This document shows, piece after piece, positions 54,264 to 64,000 of a stretch of 64,000 nucleotides of DNA. The position numbers were made by a program, and so were the translations under genes. Numbering within the stretch: position 1 is the stretch's first letter; every line of letters starts with the position of its first letter. The stretch lies in assembly GCA_903832085.1 (NCBI GenBank), contig CAIKZZ010000040.1:1-64000 (forward strand), given 5' to 3'. This DNA comes from an uncultured Pseudomonadota bacterium. Its GTDB lineage: Bacteria; Pseudomonadota; Gammaproteobacteria; Steroidobacterales; Steroidobacteraceae. Under the pieces are notes generated by a model. The model did no database searches and was not told the origin of the DNA. It saw nothing but the letters and a program-made list of their open reading frames with translations.

Positions 54264-57200
54264 ATCCATCGCGTCTCTTTATAGAGCGCCCCGTCGCGAC
54301 GTCACTCGCGACGCTCGCCATCGTACTTGCCGGATTCATGGGATATTTTGGGTTGTCGGTATCGGCACTGCCCGAAGTTGATTATCCCACCATCCAAGTG
54401 ACCACGCTGTACCCGGGTGCGAGCCCAGACGTGATGACCTCGGCCATTACGGCACCTCTTGAGCGACAGTTTGGTCAGGTGCCTGGGCTTATGCAGATGA
54501 TCTCAACGAGCTCAGGAGGGGCATCCGTCATCACGCTGCGCTTCACGCTTGATCTGACTTTGGATGTAGCCGAACAAGAAGTACAGGCGGCGATCAACTC
54601 GGCGGCAACGTTTTTACCCAACGATCTACCGATGCCGCCAATCTATGCAAAGGTCAATCCGGCCGATGCACCAATCATGACGCTTGCCGTGGCCTCCGAC
54701 ACCTTGTCGCTGCCAGCAATCGAAGATTACGTTGATACACGTCTTGCGCAGAAGCTATCTGAAATCTCAGGCGTTGGCCTCGTATCCATTGGCGGCGGCC
54801 AGCGTCCTGCCGTACGTGTACAGATTGATCCGGTTGCACTCGCGGCCGCAGGCTTAACACTAGAGGACGTGCGTACGTCTGTAGGAGCTGCCAACGTTAA
54901 TGGTGCCAAAGGCAGTTTTGACGGCAGTGTGCAGGCTTCCACGGTGGGAGCTAACGATCAACTCAGATCTGCCGCGGACTACCGTCACCTCGTTGTTGCG
55001 TTTAAAAATGGCGCAGCGATCCGTCTTGGCGATGTCGGTCGTATTGTTGATGATGCCGAAAATAGCAAGCTAGCAGCCTGGGCGACAATCGATGGCCGCA
55101 TGCGACCAGCTGTCATCCTGAATATACAGCGTCAGCCGAGCAGTAATGTCATCGACACTGTCGACAGAATTCGCGCGACATTGCCGCAACTCACTGGATC
55201 GTTGCCCGGTGGTCTGCAAGTCCACGTCTTAAGTGACCGTACCGCCACGATTCGTGCATCCGTGCGTGACGTTGAGTTTGAACTCGTTTTATCAGTCAGT
55301 CTTGTCGTGCTCGTAATATTCTTGTTTCTACGCAATCTACGCGCCACGATTATCCCGAGCGTTGTCGTGCCAGTGTCACTCATTGGCACTTTTGGAATCA
55401 TGTATCTGATTGGATTTTCAATCAACAACCTAACTATTATGGCGCTAACCATTGCCACAGGTTTTGTGGTCGATGATGCCATCGTCATGATTGAGAACAT
55501 CAGTCGCTATATAGAGCAAGGCGAGAAACCCCTTGATGCCGCACTACGGGGCTCAAAACAAATTGGCTTCACAATCATCTCGCTCACGTTATCTTTAATT
55601 GCGGTGCTGATACCACTGCTTTTTATGCGCGAGGTGGTCGGGCGCTTATTCCGTGAATTTGCGGTCACGCTCGCTGTTGCTATTGTGTTATCTGCCATCA
55701 TCTCGCTGACACTTACGCCGATGATGTGTGCCCGTTTCCTTATCAAGCATGACGAGTCTAAGGAAAGCCCTTGGCTCGGTCGCCTCAAAACTGGCTTTGA
55801 CCAATTGAGCGCAGCTTACGGCCGGTGGTTGACTGTAGTTTTGCGCTATAAGCGCACGACTCTATGGGTGGCAGCCGGCACGTTAGTATTAACCGTCTTG
55901 CTGTATGTGGTCGTGCCTAAGGGGTTTTTCCCTCTACAGGATACCGGCGCGCTGCAGGGACTGACCGAGGCACCTCAGACGATCTCTTTTGCTGGCATGT
56001 CCGAGCGACAACAACAGTTGGCTGAAGAGTTGACCAAGGATCCGGCTGTAAAAAGCGTGGCATCGATCATTGGTGTTGATGGCATTAATGCCACACTCAA
56101 CAGTGGACGTCTGCAGATTGAGCTGAAAGACCGATCTGTCCGTGGCTCTGATCTTCAAAACATTGTGCACCGGCTAGCAGATCGAGCCACGCACGTGAGC
56201 GGCATCACTTTATATCTGCAACCCGTACAAGACCTTACGATCGAAGATCGTGTGTCACGTACGCAGTATCAGTTCACTCTGGAGGATGCTAATTACGAGG
56301 AGTTGGCAGTTTGGGTGAAGCGGCTGGTGGAGCGCTTGGCTAAGTCGCCTTTAATGTCTGGTGTCGCGAGTGACTTACAAGATCAAGGCTTGCAGGAGTA
56401 TGTGGATATCGACCGGGGTAGCGCTGGACGACTAGGCGTGACGGTGGCTGCGATCGATAACGCGCTCTACGATGCCTACGGGCAGCGTTTAATTTCAACA
56501 ATATTTACGCAAGCCAACACCTACAGAGTCGTGCTTGAGGTGCGTCCGGAGCAGACACGCGGACCAAAAGCACTCACAAGTCTTTATGTTGCAGGCGCCA
56601 GTGGTCCGGTGCCGTTGTCTAGCGTTGCGCATTTTGTCGAGCGCACAACCCCACTTGCCGTAAATCACTTAGGCCAATTTCCGGCAGCGACTATTTCATT
56701 TAATCTTGCTCGCGGCGCATCTTTAGGTAGTGCAGTCGCTGAAATTCACCAAGTGGAGCAGGAGCTACAACTGCCGCAGAGTATTGCGACGAGCTTTCAG
56801 GGTGCGGCACTCGCCTTTGAGGGCTCATTAACAAGTACCATCTGGTTGCTGATTGCTGCGATTGTCACGATGTATATTGTGCTCGGCGTTTTGTACGAAA
56901 GTTACATTCACCCAATTACGATTCTGTCCACGCTGCCATCGGCTGGCATTGGCGCGCTGCTGGCGTTGATGTTAAGCGGTACGGATCTTGGCATTATTGC
57001 GATCATTGGCATCGTGTTGCTCATCGGCATCGTCAAAAAGAACGCGATTATGATGATTGACTTCGCGCTGGCTGCAGAGCGTGAAGAAGGGTTAGCCCCT
57101 GAGGAAGCCATTTTTCAGGCCTGTCTATTGCGCCTACGGCCGATCTTGATGACGACAGTCGCGGCGCTTGCAGGAGCGCTACCCTTGATGCTCGGCAGTG

Positions 57201-57385
57201 GCGTAGGCTCAGAGTTACGCCATCCACTTGGACTAACAATGGTGGGCGGCCTGCTCGTAAGCCAAGTGCTTACGCTATTTACAACTCCGGTCATTTATCT
57301 TGCGTTCGATCAATTGAGTCGGCGCTTTGCCAAGTACCGGACAGATTCGTCCACCTCTCGGGGCAGCGACTCCGTCGTATTATGA
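54260..57385 (+). CDS. mdtB: RND multidrug efflux pump subunit MdtB-like
   Basis: A 1041-residue RND transporter (12 membrane helices and two large periplasmic loops). The N-terminal [42 protein letters not shown] and the middle proton-relay helix region ([16 protein letters not shown]) are of the MdtB type. It starts with GTG at 54260 overlapping the adaptor gene. It is followed by a second RND gene in ATGA overlap; pairs of different RND subunits in this order define the MdtABC heterotrimer, which in E. coli exports bile salts, novobiocin and other amphiphiles. Confidence 0.93.
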   Translation: MNPSRLFIERPVATSLATLAIVLAGFMGYFGLSVSALPEVDYPTIQVTTLYPGASPDVMTSAITAPLERQFGQVPGLMQMISTSSGGASVITLRFTLDLTLDVAEQEVQAAINSAATFLPNDLPMPPIYAKVNPADAPIMTLAVASDTLSLPAIEDYVDTRLAQKLSEISGVGLVSIGGGQRPAVRVQIDPVALAAAGLTLEDVRTSVGAANVNGAKGSFDGSVQASTVGANDQLRSAADYRHLVVAFKNGAAIRLGDVGRIVDDAENSKLAAWATIDGRMRPAVILNIQRQPSSNVIDTVDRIRATLPQLTGSLPGGLQVHVLSDRTATIRASVRDVEFELVLSVSLVVLVIFLFLRNLRATIIPSVVVPVSLIGTFGIMYLIGFSINNLTIMALTIATGFVVDDAIVMIENISRYIEQGEKPLDAALRGSKQIGFTIISLTLSLIAVLIPLLFMREVVGRLFREFAVTLAVAIVLSAIISLTLTPMMCARFLIKHDESKESPWLGRLKTGFDQLSAAYGRWLTVVLRYKRTTLWVAAGTLVLTVLLYVVVPKGFFPLQDTGALQGLTEAPQTISFAGMSERQQQLAEELTKDPAVKSVASIIGVDGINATLNSGRLQIELKDRSVRGSDLQNIVHRLADRATHVSGITLYLQPVQDLTIEDRVSRTQYQFTLEDANYEELAVWVKRLVERLAKSPLMSGVASDLQDQGLQEYVDIDRGSAGRLGVTVAAIDNALYDAYGQRLISTIFTQANTYRVVLEVRPEQTRGPKALTSLYVAGASGPVPLSSVAHFVERTTPLAVNHLGQFPAATISFNLARGASLGSAVAEIHQVEQELQLPQSIATSFQGAALAFEGSLTSTIWLLIAAIVTMYIVLGVLYESYIHPITILSTLPSAGIGALLALMLSGTDLGIIAIIGIVLLIGIVKKNAIMMIDFALAAEREEGLAPEEAIFQACLLRLRPILMTTVAALAGALPLMLGSGVGSELRHPLGLTMVGGLLVSQVLTLFTTPVIYLAFDQLSRRFAKYRTDSSTSRGSDSVVL

Positions 57386-60300
57386 GCCCGATACCACTGA
57401 CTAGTAGTCTCTCGAAGCCGTTTATCGATCGGCCGGTAGCGACCACATTGCTGACCATCGGCATTGCGATCGCAGGTTTAATTGCCTTTAGCGGTCTTCC
57501 GGTTGCATCCTTGCCGCAGATTGACATGCCCACTATCTCGGTACAGGCCTCATTGCCAGGTGCTGCAGCTGAAACTATGGCAGCCACAGTTGCCATGCCG
57601 CTCGAACGCTCACTCGGACGGATCGCGGGTGTCAATGAGATCACTTCATCGAGCTCGCTAGGCTCAAGCCGGATCACGCTGCAATTTGATCTGTCGCGCG
57701 ACATTGATGGTGCCGCGCGCGACGTGCAGGCCGGTTTAAATGCTGCACGGGCGCTACTGCCATCGGGACTGCCGAGTAACCCCACCTGGCGCAAGGTCAA
57801 TCCAGCTGATGCGCCTATTATGGTGTTTGCACTGACCTCACCGACGAAAACGCCGGGTGAGCTTTATGACATTGCCTCCACGGTACTTGCGCAAAAGATG
57901 GCACAGGTTACCGGCGTCGGTCAGGTCACCGTGGGTGGCGGCTCCCTGCCAGCAGTCCGCGTGGATCTAGATCCGGTCGCGCTTGCGCATGCGGGGCTGT
58001 CGCCAGAACAGGTACGCACAGCCATTGCCACCGCCAACGTCAATCGGCCGAAGGGGGCTTTGGAGGACGGTGACACACGTTGGCAATTGCTAGCGAGTGA
58101 TCAGGCCCGCAAGGCTGCTGATTATCTGCCCACCATAGTCGCTTACAACAACGGCGCAAGTGTCCGAGTCCTTGATGTCGCCACGGTGACTGACTCGGTA
58201 GAGGACGTTCACAACGGTGGACTGGCCAATGGCGAGCCGGCAGTCTTGCTATTCGTCACGCGTCAGCCGAACGCTAACATCATAGACACCATTGCGCGAA
58301 TACGCGCCGTACTACCGCAGTTAAGAGCGTCATTACCCTCTGCGGCCAACTTAGACATCATGATTGATCGGACACCAACCATACGTGCCTCGCTGCGCGA
58401 GGTTGAACGTACGTTAGCCATCTCCGTTCTGTTGGTCGTTCTAGTCACCTGGGGGTTTTTGGGAGACTGGCGTGCCTCACTGATCCCAGTGATCGCGGTG
58501 CCCGTGTCTTTGCTAGGCACGCTGGCTGTCATGCATTTCGCTAATTTCAGTCTCGATACATTTTCGCTGATGGCGCTGACAGTGGCTACTGGCTTTGTCG
58601 TTGATGATGCCGTCGTCGTTTTGGAAAACATCATGCGCCATGTAGAAGCGGGCATGTTGCCATTGCAGGCCGCCTACCGAGGCGCCAAGGAAGTCGGCTT
58701 TACAGTCCTTGCGATGAGCGTCTCGCTGGTTGCGGTATTCATTCCAATTCTTTTTATGCCTGGGCTCACAGGCCGCTTATTTCGAGAGTTTGCCGTGACG
58801 CTTGCAAGCGCAATCGTGGTGTCATTAGTCGTCTCGCTCACCGCCACACCTATGATGGCCTCACGCATGTTACGTCTCCCGGGCCTACACCAGACGGGAC
58901 GTTTCGCGGCGTTGTCGCAGCGCTGGTTCGACCGACTAAAAGATGGCTACCGACGCTCGCTGGACTGGTCCTTAAACCATAGCCGTGCTGTGTTACTGAT
59001 CTTACTGGGCACTGTTGCCTTAAATGTCTACTTGTATATGGTTATCCCAAAAAGCTTCTTGCCGCAACAAGATACCGGTCGCATGAGCGGCAATATCCAA
59101 GGCGATCAGACGCTATCGTTTCAAAGCATGAACGAGAAGCTTAAAAAGTTTGTGCGCATCGTTAAGAATGACCCGGCAGTAGATAATGTGGTTGCGTTCA
59201 CTGGCGGCGGGCAAAAAAACACCGGGTTCATGTTTGTTGCCCTAAAACCGGTCGCTGAACGAGGCGTCACGGTGGATCAGGTGATTAATCGGCTGCGCTT
59301 TCCATTGACGCACGAGCCGGGTGCGGTACTTTACTTACAAGCAGCACAAGATATCCGTTCTGGGGGACGCTCCTCCAACGCTCAGTATCAGTACACGCTG
59401 CAGGCTGACTCACTGGCCAACTTACGTCTGTGGGGCCCGCGTTTACGTGCAGCGATGTCGGCTTTACCCGAACTTGCTGATGTCAACACAGATCAGCAAG
59501 ACAAAGGGTTGCAGACGATGGTGACAATGGATCGCGATGCGGTTGCACGCGTCGGCTTAGATGTAGCGACTATCGATGCAACCCTGTACGACTGGTTCGG
59601 CCAACGTCAAATCGCGACTATTTATGAACCGCTGAATCAATACCATGTAGTGATGGAAGCAAATGCACGGTACTTACAAAGCCCCACAGCATTAACTGAT
59701 GTCTATGTATCAAAGCCTGTTACTGGGCAAGTGCCGCTAGCTTCGATAGCCACATTTGGGCCGACCAACACAGCGCTGTCGGTCAATCACCAAGGGCAGT
59801 TTGCTGCCACAACAATTTCCTATAACTTGCCTGCTGGTGTGTCGATGTCACAGGCATCCAAGGCCATTGATAAAGCATTTGCGGGTCTAGGAGCTCCTAG
59901 CAATGTACGCGGCAGTTTTCAGGGGACTGCTAAATTATTTCAAGCGTCGATGGACAGTGAGCCGCTTCTGATACTTGCGGCTATTGTGGCGATGTATTTG
60001 GTTCTTGGCGTATTGTATGAAAGCACTATCCATCCGTTGACAATTTTGTCGACTTTGCCTTCTGCGGGCGTTGGCGCGTTACTTGCACTGCTTGCGCTGC
60101 GCTTTGATTTTTCATTGATCGCCCTTATCGGGGTGATTCTGTTGATTGGTATCGTTAAGAAAAATGCCATTATGATGATTGATGTCGCGCTTGCGCTTGA
60201 GCGGGACAGTAAACTTGATTCACGGACAGCGATTTATGACGCATGCCTACTGCGCTTCCGGCCAATTTTAATGACAACAGTCGCAGCACTCGCAGGCGCG

Positions 60301-60510
60301 GTTCCGCTCGCATTCGGCCATGGCGACGGTGCTGAGCTGCGCCAGCCCTTAGGAATTGCGATTGTGGGTGGGTTGTTACTGAGTCAGGTGCTCACTCTGT
60401 ACACCACGCCTGTGATTTATTTATCTTTAGATCGCATGCGTAAAAAATGGATATCTCGGCGTCGTGACGCGCTCAATATGAACTCGCAATCTGTTGTGGA
60501 GAGTAATTAA
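57382..60510 (+). CDS. mdtC: RND multidrug efflux pump subunit MdtC-like
   Basis: The 1042-residue paired RND subunit opens [40 protein letters not shown], very close to MdtC. It has the same [16 protein letters not shown] proton-relay helix and ends at the outer-membrane gene without a gap (TAA, then ATG). Overlap with mdtB by four bases makes the subunits stoichiometrically coupled. It is full length. Confidence 0.93.
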   Translation: MSPIPLTSSLSKPFIDRPVATTLLTIGIAIAGLIAFSGLPVASLPQIDMPTISVQASLPGAAAETMAATVAMPLERSLGRIAGVNEITSSSSLGSSRITLQFDLSRDIDGAARDVQAGLNAARALLPSGLPSNPTWRKVNPADAPIMVFALTSPTKTPGELYDIASTVLAQKMAQVTGVGQVTVGGGSLPAVRVDLDPVALAHAGLSPEQVRTAIATANVNRPKGALEDGDTRWQLLASDQARKAADYLPTIVAYNNGASVRVLDVATVTDSVEDVHNGGLANGEPAVLLFVTRQPNANIIDTIARIRAVLPQLRASLPSAANLDIMIDRTPTIRASLREVERTLAISVLLVVLVTWGFLGDWRASLIPVIAVPVSLLGTLAVMHFANFSLDTFSLMALTVATGFVVDDAVVVLENIMRHVEAGMLPLQAAYRGAKEVGFTVLAMSVSLVAVFIPILFMPGLTGRLFREFAVTLASAIVVSLVVSLTATPMMASRMLRLPGLHQTGRFAALSQRWFDRLKDGYRRSLDWSLNHSRAVLLILLGTVALNVYLYMVIPKSFLPQQDTGRMSGNIQGDQTLSFQSMNEKLKKFVRIVKNDPAVDNVVAFTGGGQKNTGFMFVALKPVAERGVTVDQVINRLRFPLTHEPGAVLYLQAAQDIRSGGRSSNAQYQYTLQADSLANLRLWGPRLRAAMSALPELADVNTDQQDKGLQTMVTMDRDAVARVGLDVATIDATLYDWFGQRQIATIYEPLNQYHVVMEANARYLQSPTALTDVYVSKPVTGQVPLASIATFGPTNTALSVNHQGQFAATTISYNLPAGVSMSQASKAIDKAFAGLGAPSNVRGSFQGTAKLFQASMDSEPLLILAAIVAMYLVLGVLYESTIHPLTILSTLPSAGVGALLALLALRFDFSLIALIGVILLIGIVKKNAIMMIDVALALERDSKLDSRTAIYDACLLRFRPILMTTVAALAGAVPLAFGHGDGAELRQPLGIAIVGGLLLSQVLTLYTTPVIYLSLDRMRKKWISRRRDALNMNSQSVVESN

Positions 60511-61926
60511 ATGGTGCTGCGTCGTTATACGGTCGCGCTGTATTTAGGGCTGTTGGCAGGTTGTGCTGTGGGCCCGAATTACCATCGTCCTGAGGTGGGG
60601 TTACCTGCCGTGTTTAAGGAGACATGGCTGCCGGCGGAACCTGCTGATGTGTTGCCGCGCGGCCCTTGGTGGACCATGTACGACGATCCGGTGCTGAGTG
60701 ATTTGGTCAATGCAGCCGATACGGCTAATCAGACCATTCGCCAAGCGGAGGCAGCGTACCGCGTCGCGGTCGCCGTGGTGGGCACTAGTCGCGCGGTGCT
60801 GTTGCCGACTGTGGGGGTTTCAGCGAGCAGCGGGCGCTCATCGACCGGAGCGGCAGCTGCAAACCTTGCTATCCCCACGGTCCCCGTGTCGGCTAAGACC
60901 CGCGTCGTGACGAGTGATAAAGCGTTAGGCAGCGCTTCGTGGGAATTAGACCTGTGGGGACAGCTGCGCCGGCAGCTAGAGGCGAGTCGTAGCAATGCCG
61001 AGGCGAGTGCCAGTGATCTTGCCGCCGCACGGCTATCCATCGCTGCCACGGTTGTTAAAAACTACGTGCAGCTGCGCGCCTTGGATGTACAGCAGGAACT
61101 GTTATCGAGCACCGTTACTGCCTACCAGCGTTCGCTCGACATCACAAAAAATCGTTATAACGCCGGTGTTGCCGCAAACACTGATGTGACTCAGGCAGAA
61201 GTGCAGCTTGCCACGGCGCAAGCGCAATTAACGGATAGTCACTTGCAGCGCGCTACACTCGAGCATGCCATTGCTGTGTTGACTGGTAGGCCGCCGGAGG
61301 GCCTGACTATTACGCCGCGGGCAACATTGCCTGTGTTGCCGCAAGTACCCAAAGAGTTATCAACTGCATTGCTACAGCGCCGTCCCGATGTGGCCGCGGC
61401 TGAGCGGCGCGTCCAGGCCGCGAATGCCCAGATCGGCGTGGCCCATGGGGCGTTTTTTCCAAGCTTGAGTCTTACTGCAAGCAGCGGTTATCAAGGAAGT
61501 CAGTGGGCTAATCTGTTCAATGCGCCGAATAAACTATGGAGTTTTGGCCCATCGCTCGCGGGGACTCTATTTAATGGCGGTGCACGGCTTAGCCAAAATG
61601 CGATTGCCAATGCCAATCATGACAGTGCGGTGGCGGCTTACCGACAGACCGTACTTGTCGCACTACAGAGTGTGGACGATGCCCTATCGGCACTAAACGA
61701 CTTAGCGCTTGAAGAATCGGCAGACACGCGCGCCGCGAGCGCCGCCCATGAGACGTTGCGGGCGACAGAGAATCAATACCGTGCCGGTACCGTGAGTTAC
61801 TTAAACGTCGTGATTGCGCAAAGCACCGCGTTGTCGGCAGATAATAATCTGATTAACGTACAGAGCCGTCGGCTTCAGGCCCATGCGGCGCTGTTGACTG
61901 CCATGGGCGGCAATCCAAATCCTTAA
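60511..61926 (+). CDS. NodT/OprM-family outer-membrane efflux lipoprotein
   Basis: The 471-residue protein carries a lipoprotein signal with LLAGC (Cys18) and the outer membrane factor layout: two repeats of long coiled-coil helices and beta-strands, with the usual RRPDVAAAERRVQAANAQIGVAHGAFFPSLSLTASSGYQG block in the second half and NQYRAGTVSYLNVV near the end. It is the third component of the pump encoded upstream; E. coli MdtABC uses TolC, which is not linked. The start ATG immediately follows the mdtC stop. Confidence 0.94.
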   Translation: MVLRRYTVALYLGLLAGCAVGPNYHRPEVGLPAVFKETWLPAEPADVLPRGPWWTMYDDPVLSDLVNAADTANQTIRQAEAAYRVAVAVVGTSRAVLLPTVGVSASSGRSSTGAAAANLAIPTVPVSAKTRVVTSDKALGSASWELDLWGQLRRQLEASRSNAEASASDLAAARLSIAATVVKNYVQLRALDVQQELLSSTVTAYQRSLDITKNRYNAGVAANTDVTQAEVQLATAQAQLTDSHLQRATLEHAIAVLTGRPPEGLTITPRATLPVLPQVPKELSTALLQRRPDVAAAERRVQAANAQIGVAHGAFFPSLSLTASSGYQGSQWANLFNAPNKLWSFGPSLAGTLFNGGARLSQNAIANANHDSAVAAYRQTVLVALQSVDDALSALNDLALEESADTRAASAAHETLRATENQYRAGTVSYLNVVIAQSTALSADNNLINVQSRRLQAHAALLTAMGGNPNP

Positions 61927-61933
61927 GCTTTCT

Positions 61934-64000
61934 TTAAATAGGCTCAAGGTTGGCGTAGGCCAGCATCAGCACCTTGCGGCCTAAACGTTCAAAATTCACC
62001 TCGACCTGCGCCCCTTGTCCTTGGCCATCGAGCCGCAGAATGACCCCGTCACCAAATTTTTTATGGCGCACTCGCTGTCCGAGGCGCAACCCAGATGAGT
62101 GACTCGGCTCTTCTATTTTTCGGGTATCGCGGCTGCCGCTCGTGTCACCCGAGCGACTGGAATACAGCGGTCTAGAGACCTGTACTCGTGGACGCACCTC
62201 TTCTATTAGTTCAGCAGGTATTTCCGCAATGAACCGAGACGGCATACCGAATTGGTCAATCCCGTGCAGACGGCGCTGCTCAGCATACGAGATGTACAGT
62301 CGACGCATGGCACGCGTCACCCCCACATATGCCAAGCGGCGTTCTTCTTCAAGACCGCCGATATCATTGACGGACCGTTGGTGTGGAAAGAGCCCATCTT
62401 CCAAGCCACACAGAAAGACGAGTGGAAACTCCAGACCTTTCGCTGAGTGCAGAGTCATCATCTGCACGCTGTCTTCCCATTCGTTTGCTTGACCTTCACC
62501 GCTTTCAAGTACTGCGTGTGCTAAGAATGACTCAAGCGGCGCAAGATCGGATCCCTCTTCAGGACTATAGCCATTGGCTGCAGAGACTAGTTCCTCCAAG
62601 TTCTCAACCCGTGCCTCGCCACGCTCGCCTTTTTCCTTGCGGTAATGATCAATCAGCCCGGACAGGTGAATGACTTTATCGACTTGCTCGTGTAACGGCA
62701 TACCAGATGTTTCTTTGGCAAGGCGCTCAATTAATGTGAGGAAGCCATGCAAAGATTGTGCCCCTTTAGGCCCTAGAGTGCCCCCGGCGATGGTCGCTGC
62801 AGAAGCCTGCCATAGCGCACAACCCTGCGCCCGCGCGTAATCCCGCACGGTCTCAAGCGTCTTCGCGCCGATCCCGCGTGTCGGTAAATTAACGACACGC
62901 TCGAACGACGCATCATCGATGCGACTAGAGACGAGCCTGAGATAGGCAAGGGCGTCTTTGATTTCGGCGCGCTCGAAGAAACGTTGACCGCCATACACAC
63001 GGTAGGGAATACGCGCAACAAGCAACGCTTCTTCTAGTACTCGGGACTGCGCGTTCGAGCGGTATAAAATCCCACACTCCTCGCGCTTCCCGCCTTGGCG
63101 TATCCATTCTCGAATCTGGGTAATGACAAAGTCGGCTTCATCGCGCTCATTGAAAGCGGCATACAGGCGGATAGGCTCACCACGTGCGCCATCCGTCCAG
63201 AGCGTTTTACCCATTCGCCCCGAGTTATTGGCGATCAGCGTGTTAGCAGCATTTAAGATAGTGGCCGTCGAGCGGTAGTTTTGCTCGAGGCGAAAAACGG
63301 TGGTTCCCGGAAAATCGCGCTGATACTTGTGGATGTTTTCGACGCGCGCCCCGCGCCAGCCATAGATGGACTGGTCATCATCGCCCACCACAAATGGGAT
63401 GCTTTTTGGACCGGCGAGTAAGCGTACCCACTGGTATTGAATGGCATTGGTATCCTGAAACTCATCAACCAGCACGTGACCAAAGCGATGCTGGTAATGG
63501 GCCAGTAGGTCCGGCTGATCACGCCACAGCTCAAACGAACGTAGCAACAGTTCTGCAAAGTCGACAACCCCCGCGCGCCGGCAAGCCTCTTCGTAGGCTG
63601 CATAGACCTTGATCATGACCTGTCGGGTTTGATCGCCCTCATCGGCAAGCATCTTGGGCCGTCGGCCCTCGTCTTTTTGCGCATTGATGAAGTACACGAG
63701 CTCTTTTGGCGACCAACGTGTCTCGTCGAGTTCCATGGCGCGCACGACTTTTTTGACGACACGGAGCTGGTCATCGGAATCCAGAATCTGAAATGTCTGT
63801 GGCAGCCCCGCTTCACGCCAGTGCAGGCGCAGTAATCGGTGGGCCAGCCCATGAAACGTACCAATCCACAGAGTGCCACTAGGACCGCCGAGCAGTGACT
63901 CGATACGTCCGCGCATCTCGCCGGCCGCCTTGTTGGTGAAGGTGACGGCGAGTACCGCATGGGGTGACACCCCCTCGTGACTGATCAGCCAAGCGACCCG
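61934..64000 (-). CDS. uvrD: DNA helicase II UvrD (5' end beyond window)
   Basis: This superfamily 1A helicase unwinds DNA for mismatch and nucleotide excision repair. The minus-strand frame is open to the right edge: before the GTG at 63970 it reads RVAWLISHEG, normal UvrD sequence, so the N-terminus with the Walker A motif lies outside. Visible are the Ia segment AVTFTNKAAGEMR, VDEFQDTN, GDDDQSIYGWRGA, QNYRS, LHSAKGLEF, and VTRAMRRLYISYA. The C-terminal GQRVRHKKFGDGVI...VNFERLGRKVLMLAYANLEPI is the RNA-polymerase-binding tail of UvrD, which PcrA-like and Rep proteins have in other forms. It converges on the efflux operon seven bases away. Confidence 0.96.
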   Translation of the reverse strand, partial: RVAWLISHEGVSPHAVLAVTFTNKAAGEMRGRIESLLGGPSGTLWIGTFHGLAHRLLRLHWREAGLPQTFQILDSDDQLRVVKKVVRAMELDETRWSPKELVYFINAQKDEGRRPKMLADEGDQTRQVMIKVYAAYEEACRRAGVVDFAELLLRSFELWRDQPDLLAHYQHRFGHVLVDEFQDTNAIQYQWVRLLAGPKSIPFVVGDDDQSIYGWRGARVENIHKYQRDFPGTTVFRLEQNYRSTATILNAANTLIANNSGRMGKTLWTDGARGEPIRLYAAFNERDEADFVITQIREWIRQGGKREECGILYRSNAQSRVLEEALLVARIPYRVYGGQRFFERAEIKDALAYLRLVSSRIDDASFERVVNLPTRGIGAKTLETVRDYARAQGCALWQASAATIAGGTLGPKGAQSLHGFLTLIERLAKETSGMPLHEQVDKVIHLSGLIDHYRKEKGERGEARVENLEELVSAANGYSPEEGSDLAPLESFLAHAVLESGEGQANEWEDSVQMMTLHSAKGLEFPLVFLCGLEDGLFPHQRSVNDIGGLEEERRLAYVGVTRAMRRLYISYAEQRRLHGIDQFGMPSRFIAEIPAELIEEVRPRVQVSRPLYSSRSGDTSGSRDTRKIEEPSHSSGLRLGQRVRHKKFGDGVILRLDGQGQGAQVEVNFERLGRKVLMLAYANLEPI

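Overview
The window is a gene-dense bacterial chromosome segment spanning the replication-origin neighbourhood. The gene set points to a gammaproteobacterium: rpmH-rnpA-yidD-yidC-mnmE diverging from dnaA-dnaN-recF-gyrB, separate glycyl-tRNA synthetase subunits, SecB, glnA with ntrBC, Trk, TatABC and an MdtABC-type efflux system. The Tat-dependent and CoA/PQQ catabolic genes would suit a Steroidobacterales- or Nevskiales-like lineage, but that placement is inference. No rRNA, tRNA, insertion sequence, prophage or CRISPR array was seen.

Layout. 1-2.7 kb: a cut-off branched-chain-amino-acid-type binding protein, a membrane sensor that ends after its HAMP-like segment, and an OxlT-like transporter, tightly coupled. 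2.9-6.8 kb (minus): mnmE, yidC, yidD, rnpA, rpmH, with a clear sigma70 promoter. 7.05-13.5 kb (plus): dnaA, dnaN, recF, gyrB. The dnaA-dnaN gap holds a perfect DnaA box and is the best oriC candidate. recF carries two identical 16-bp parS-like sites inside its coding sequence.

13.5-22.7 kb: an accessory catabolic block. Minus-strand genes encode a CoA ligase with a histone-like basic tail, an ABM monooxygenase, two paralogous VOC proteins flanking a cytochrome c-PQQ dehydrogenase of the polyvinyl-alcohol-dehydrogenase type, an SDR, an acyltransferase and an NTF2-like protein. A divergent PECR-like SDR lies across a perfect palindrome, and a Ure2/YfcG-type glutathione transferase lies at the other end. 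This looks like an oxidation and CoA-activation pathway for an unidentified alcohol or ketone substrate.

22.7-30.7 kb: glyQS, then glnA with NtrC-type operators, a DUF4124 protein and ntrBC. 30.8-41.5 kb: a Tat-exported amidohydrolase, an MscS channel, a noncoding stretch with a ParA-like remnant, class 1B pyrD, trmL, gpsA-secB-grxC-rhodanese, EnvC, MAPEG, an amidohydrolase-like protein that lacks most metal ligands, and a holin-like membrane protein. 41.5-48 kb (minus): EamA exporter, OPT and POT peptide transporters, tatABC, dtd. At 48.0-48.3 kb lies an extremely AT-rich noncoding island. 48.4-64 kb: class I fumarase, trkH-trkA, an mdtABC-type RND operon with its outer-membrane lipoprotein, and uvrD running off the right edge.

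Working together: the left third runs replication start, ribosome and membrane-protein biogenesis. The glnA-ntrBC block controls nitrogen assimilation. The Tat genes could export the RR-signal amidohydrolase found in the same window. The OPT and POT carriers downstream of tatC suggest a peptide-using lifestyle. The catabolic block between gyrB and glyS is the least conventional part.
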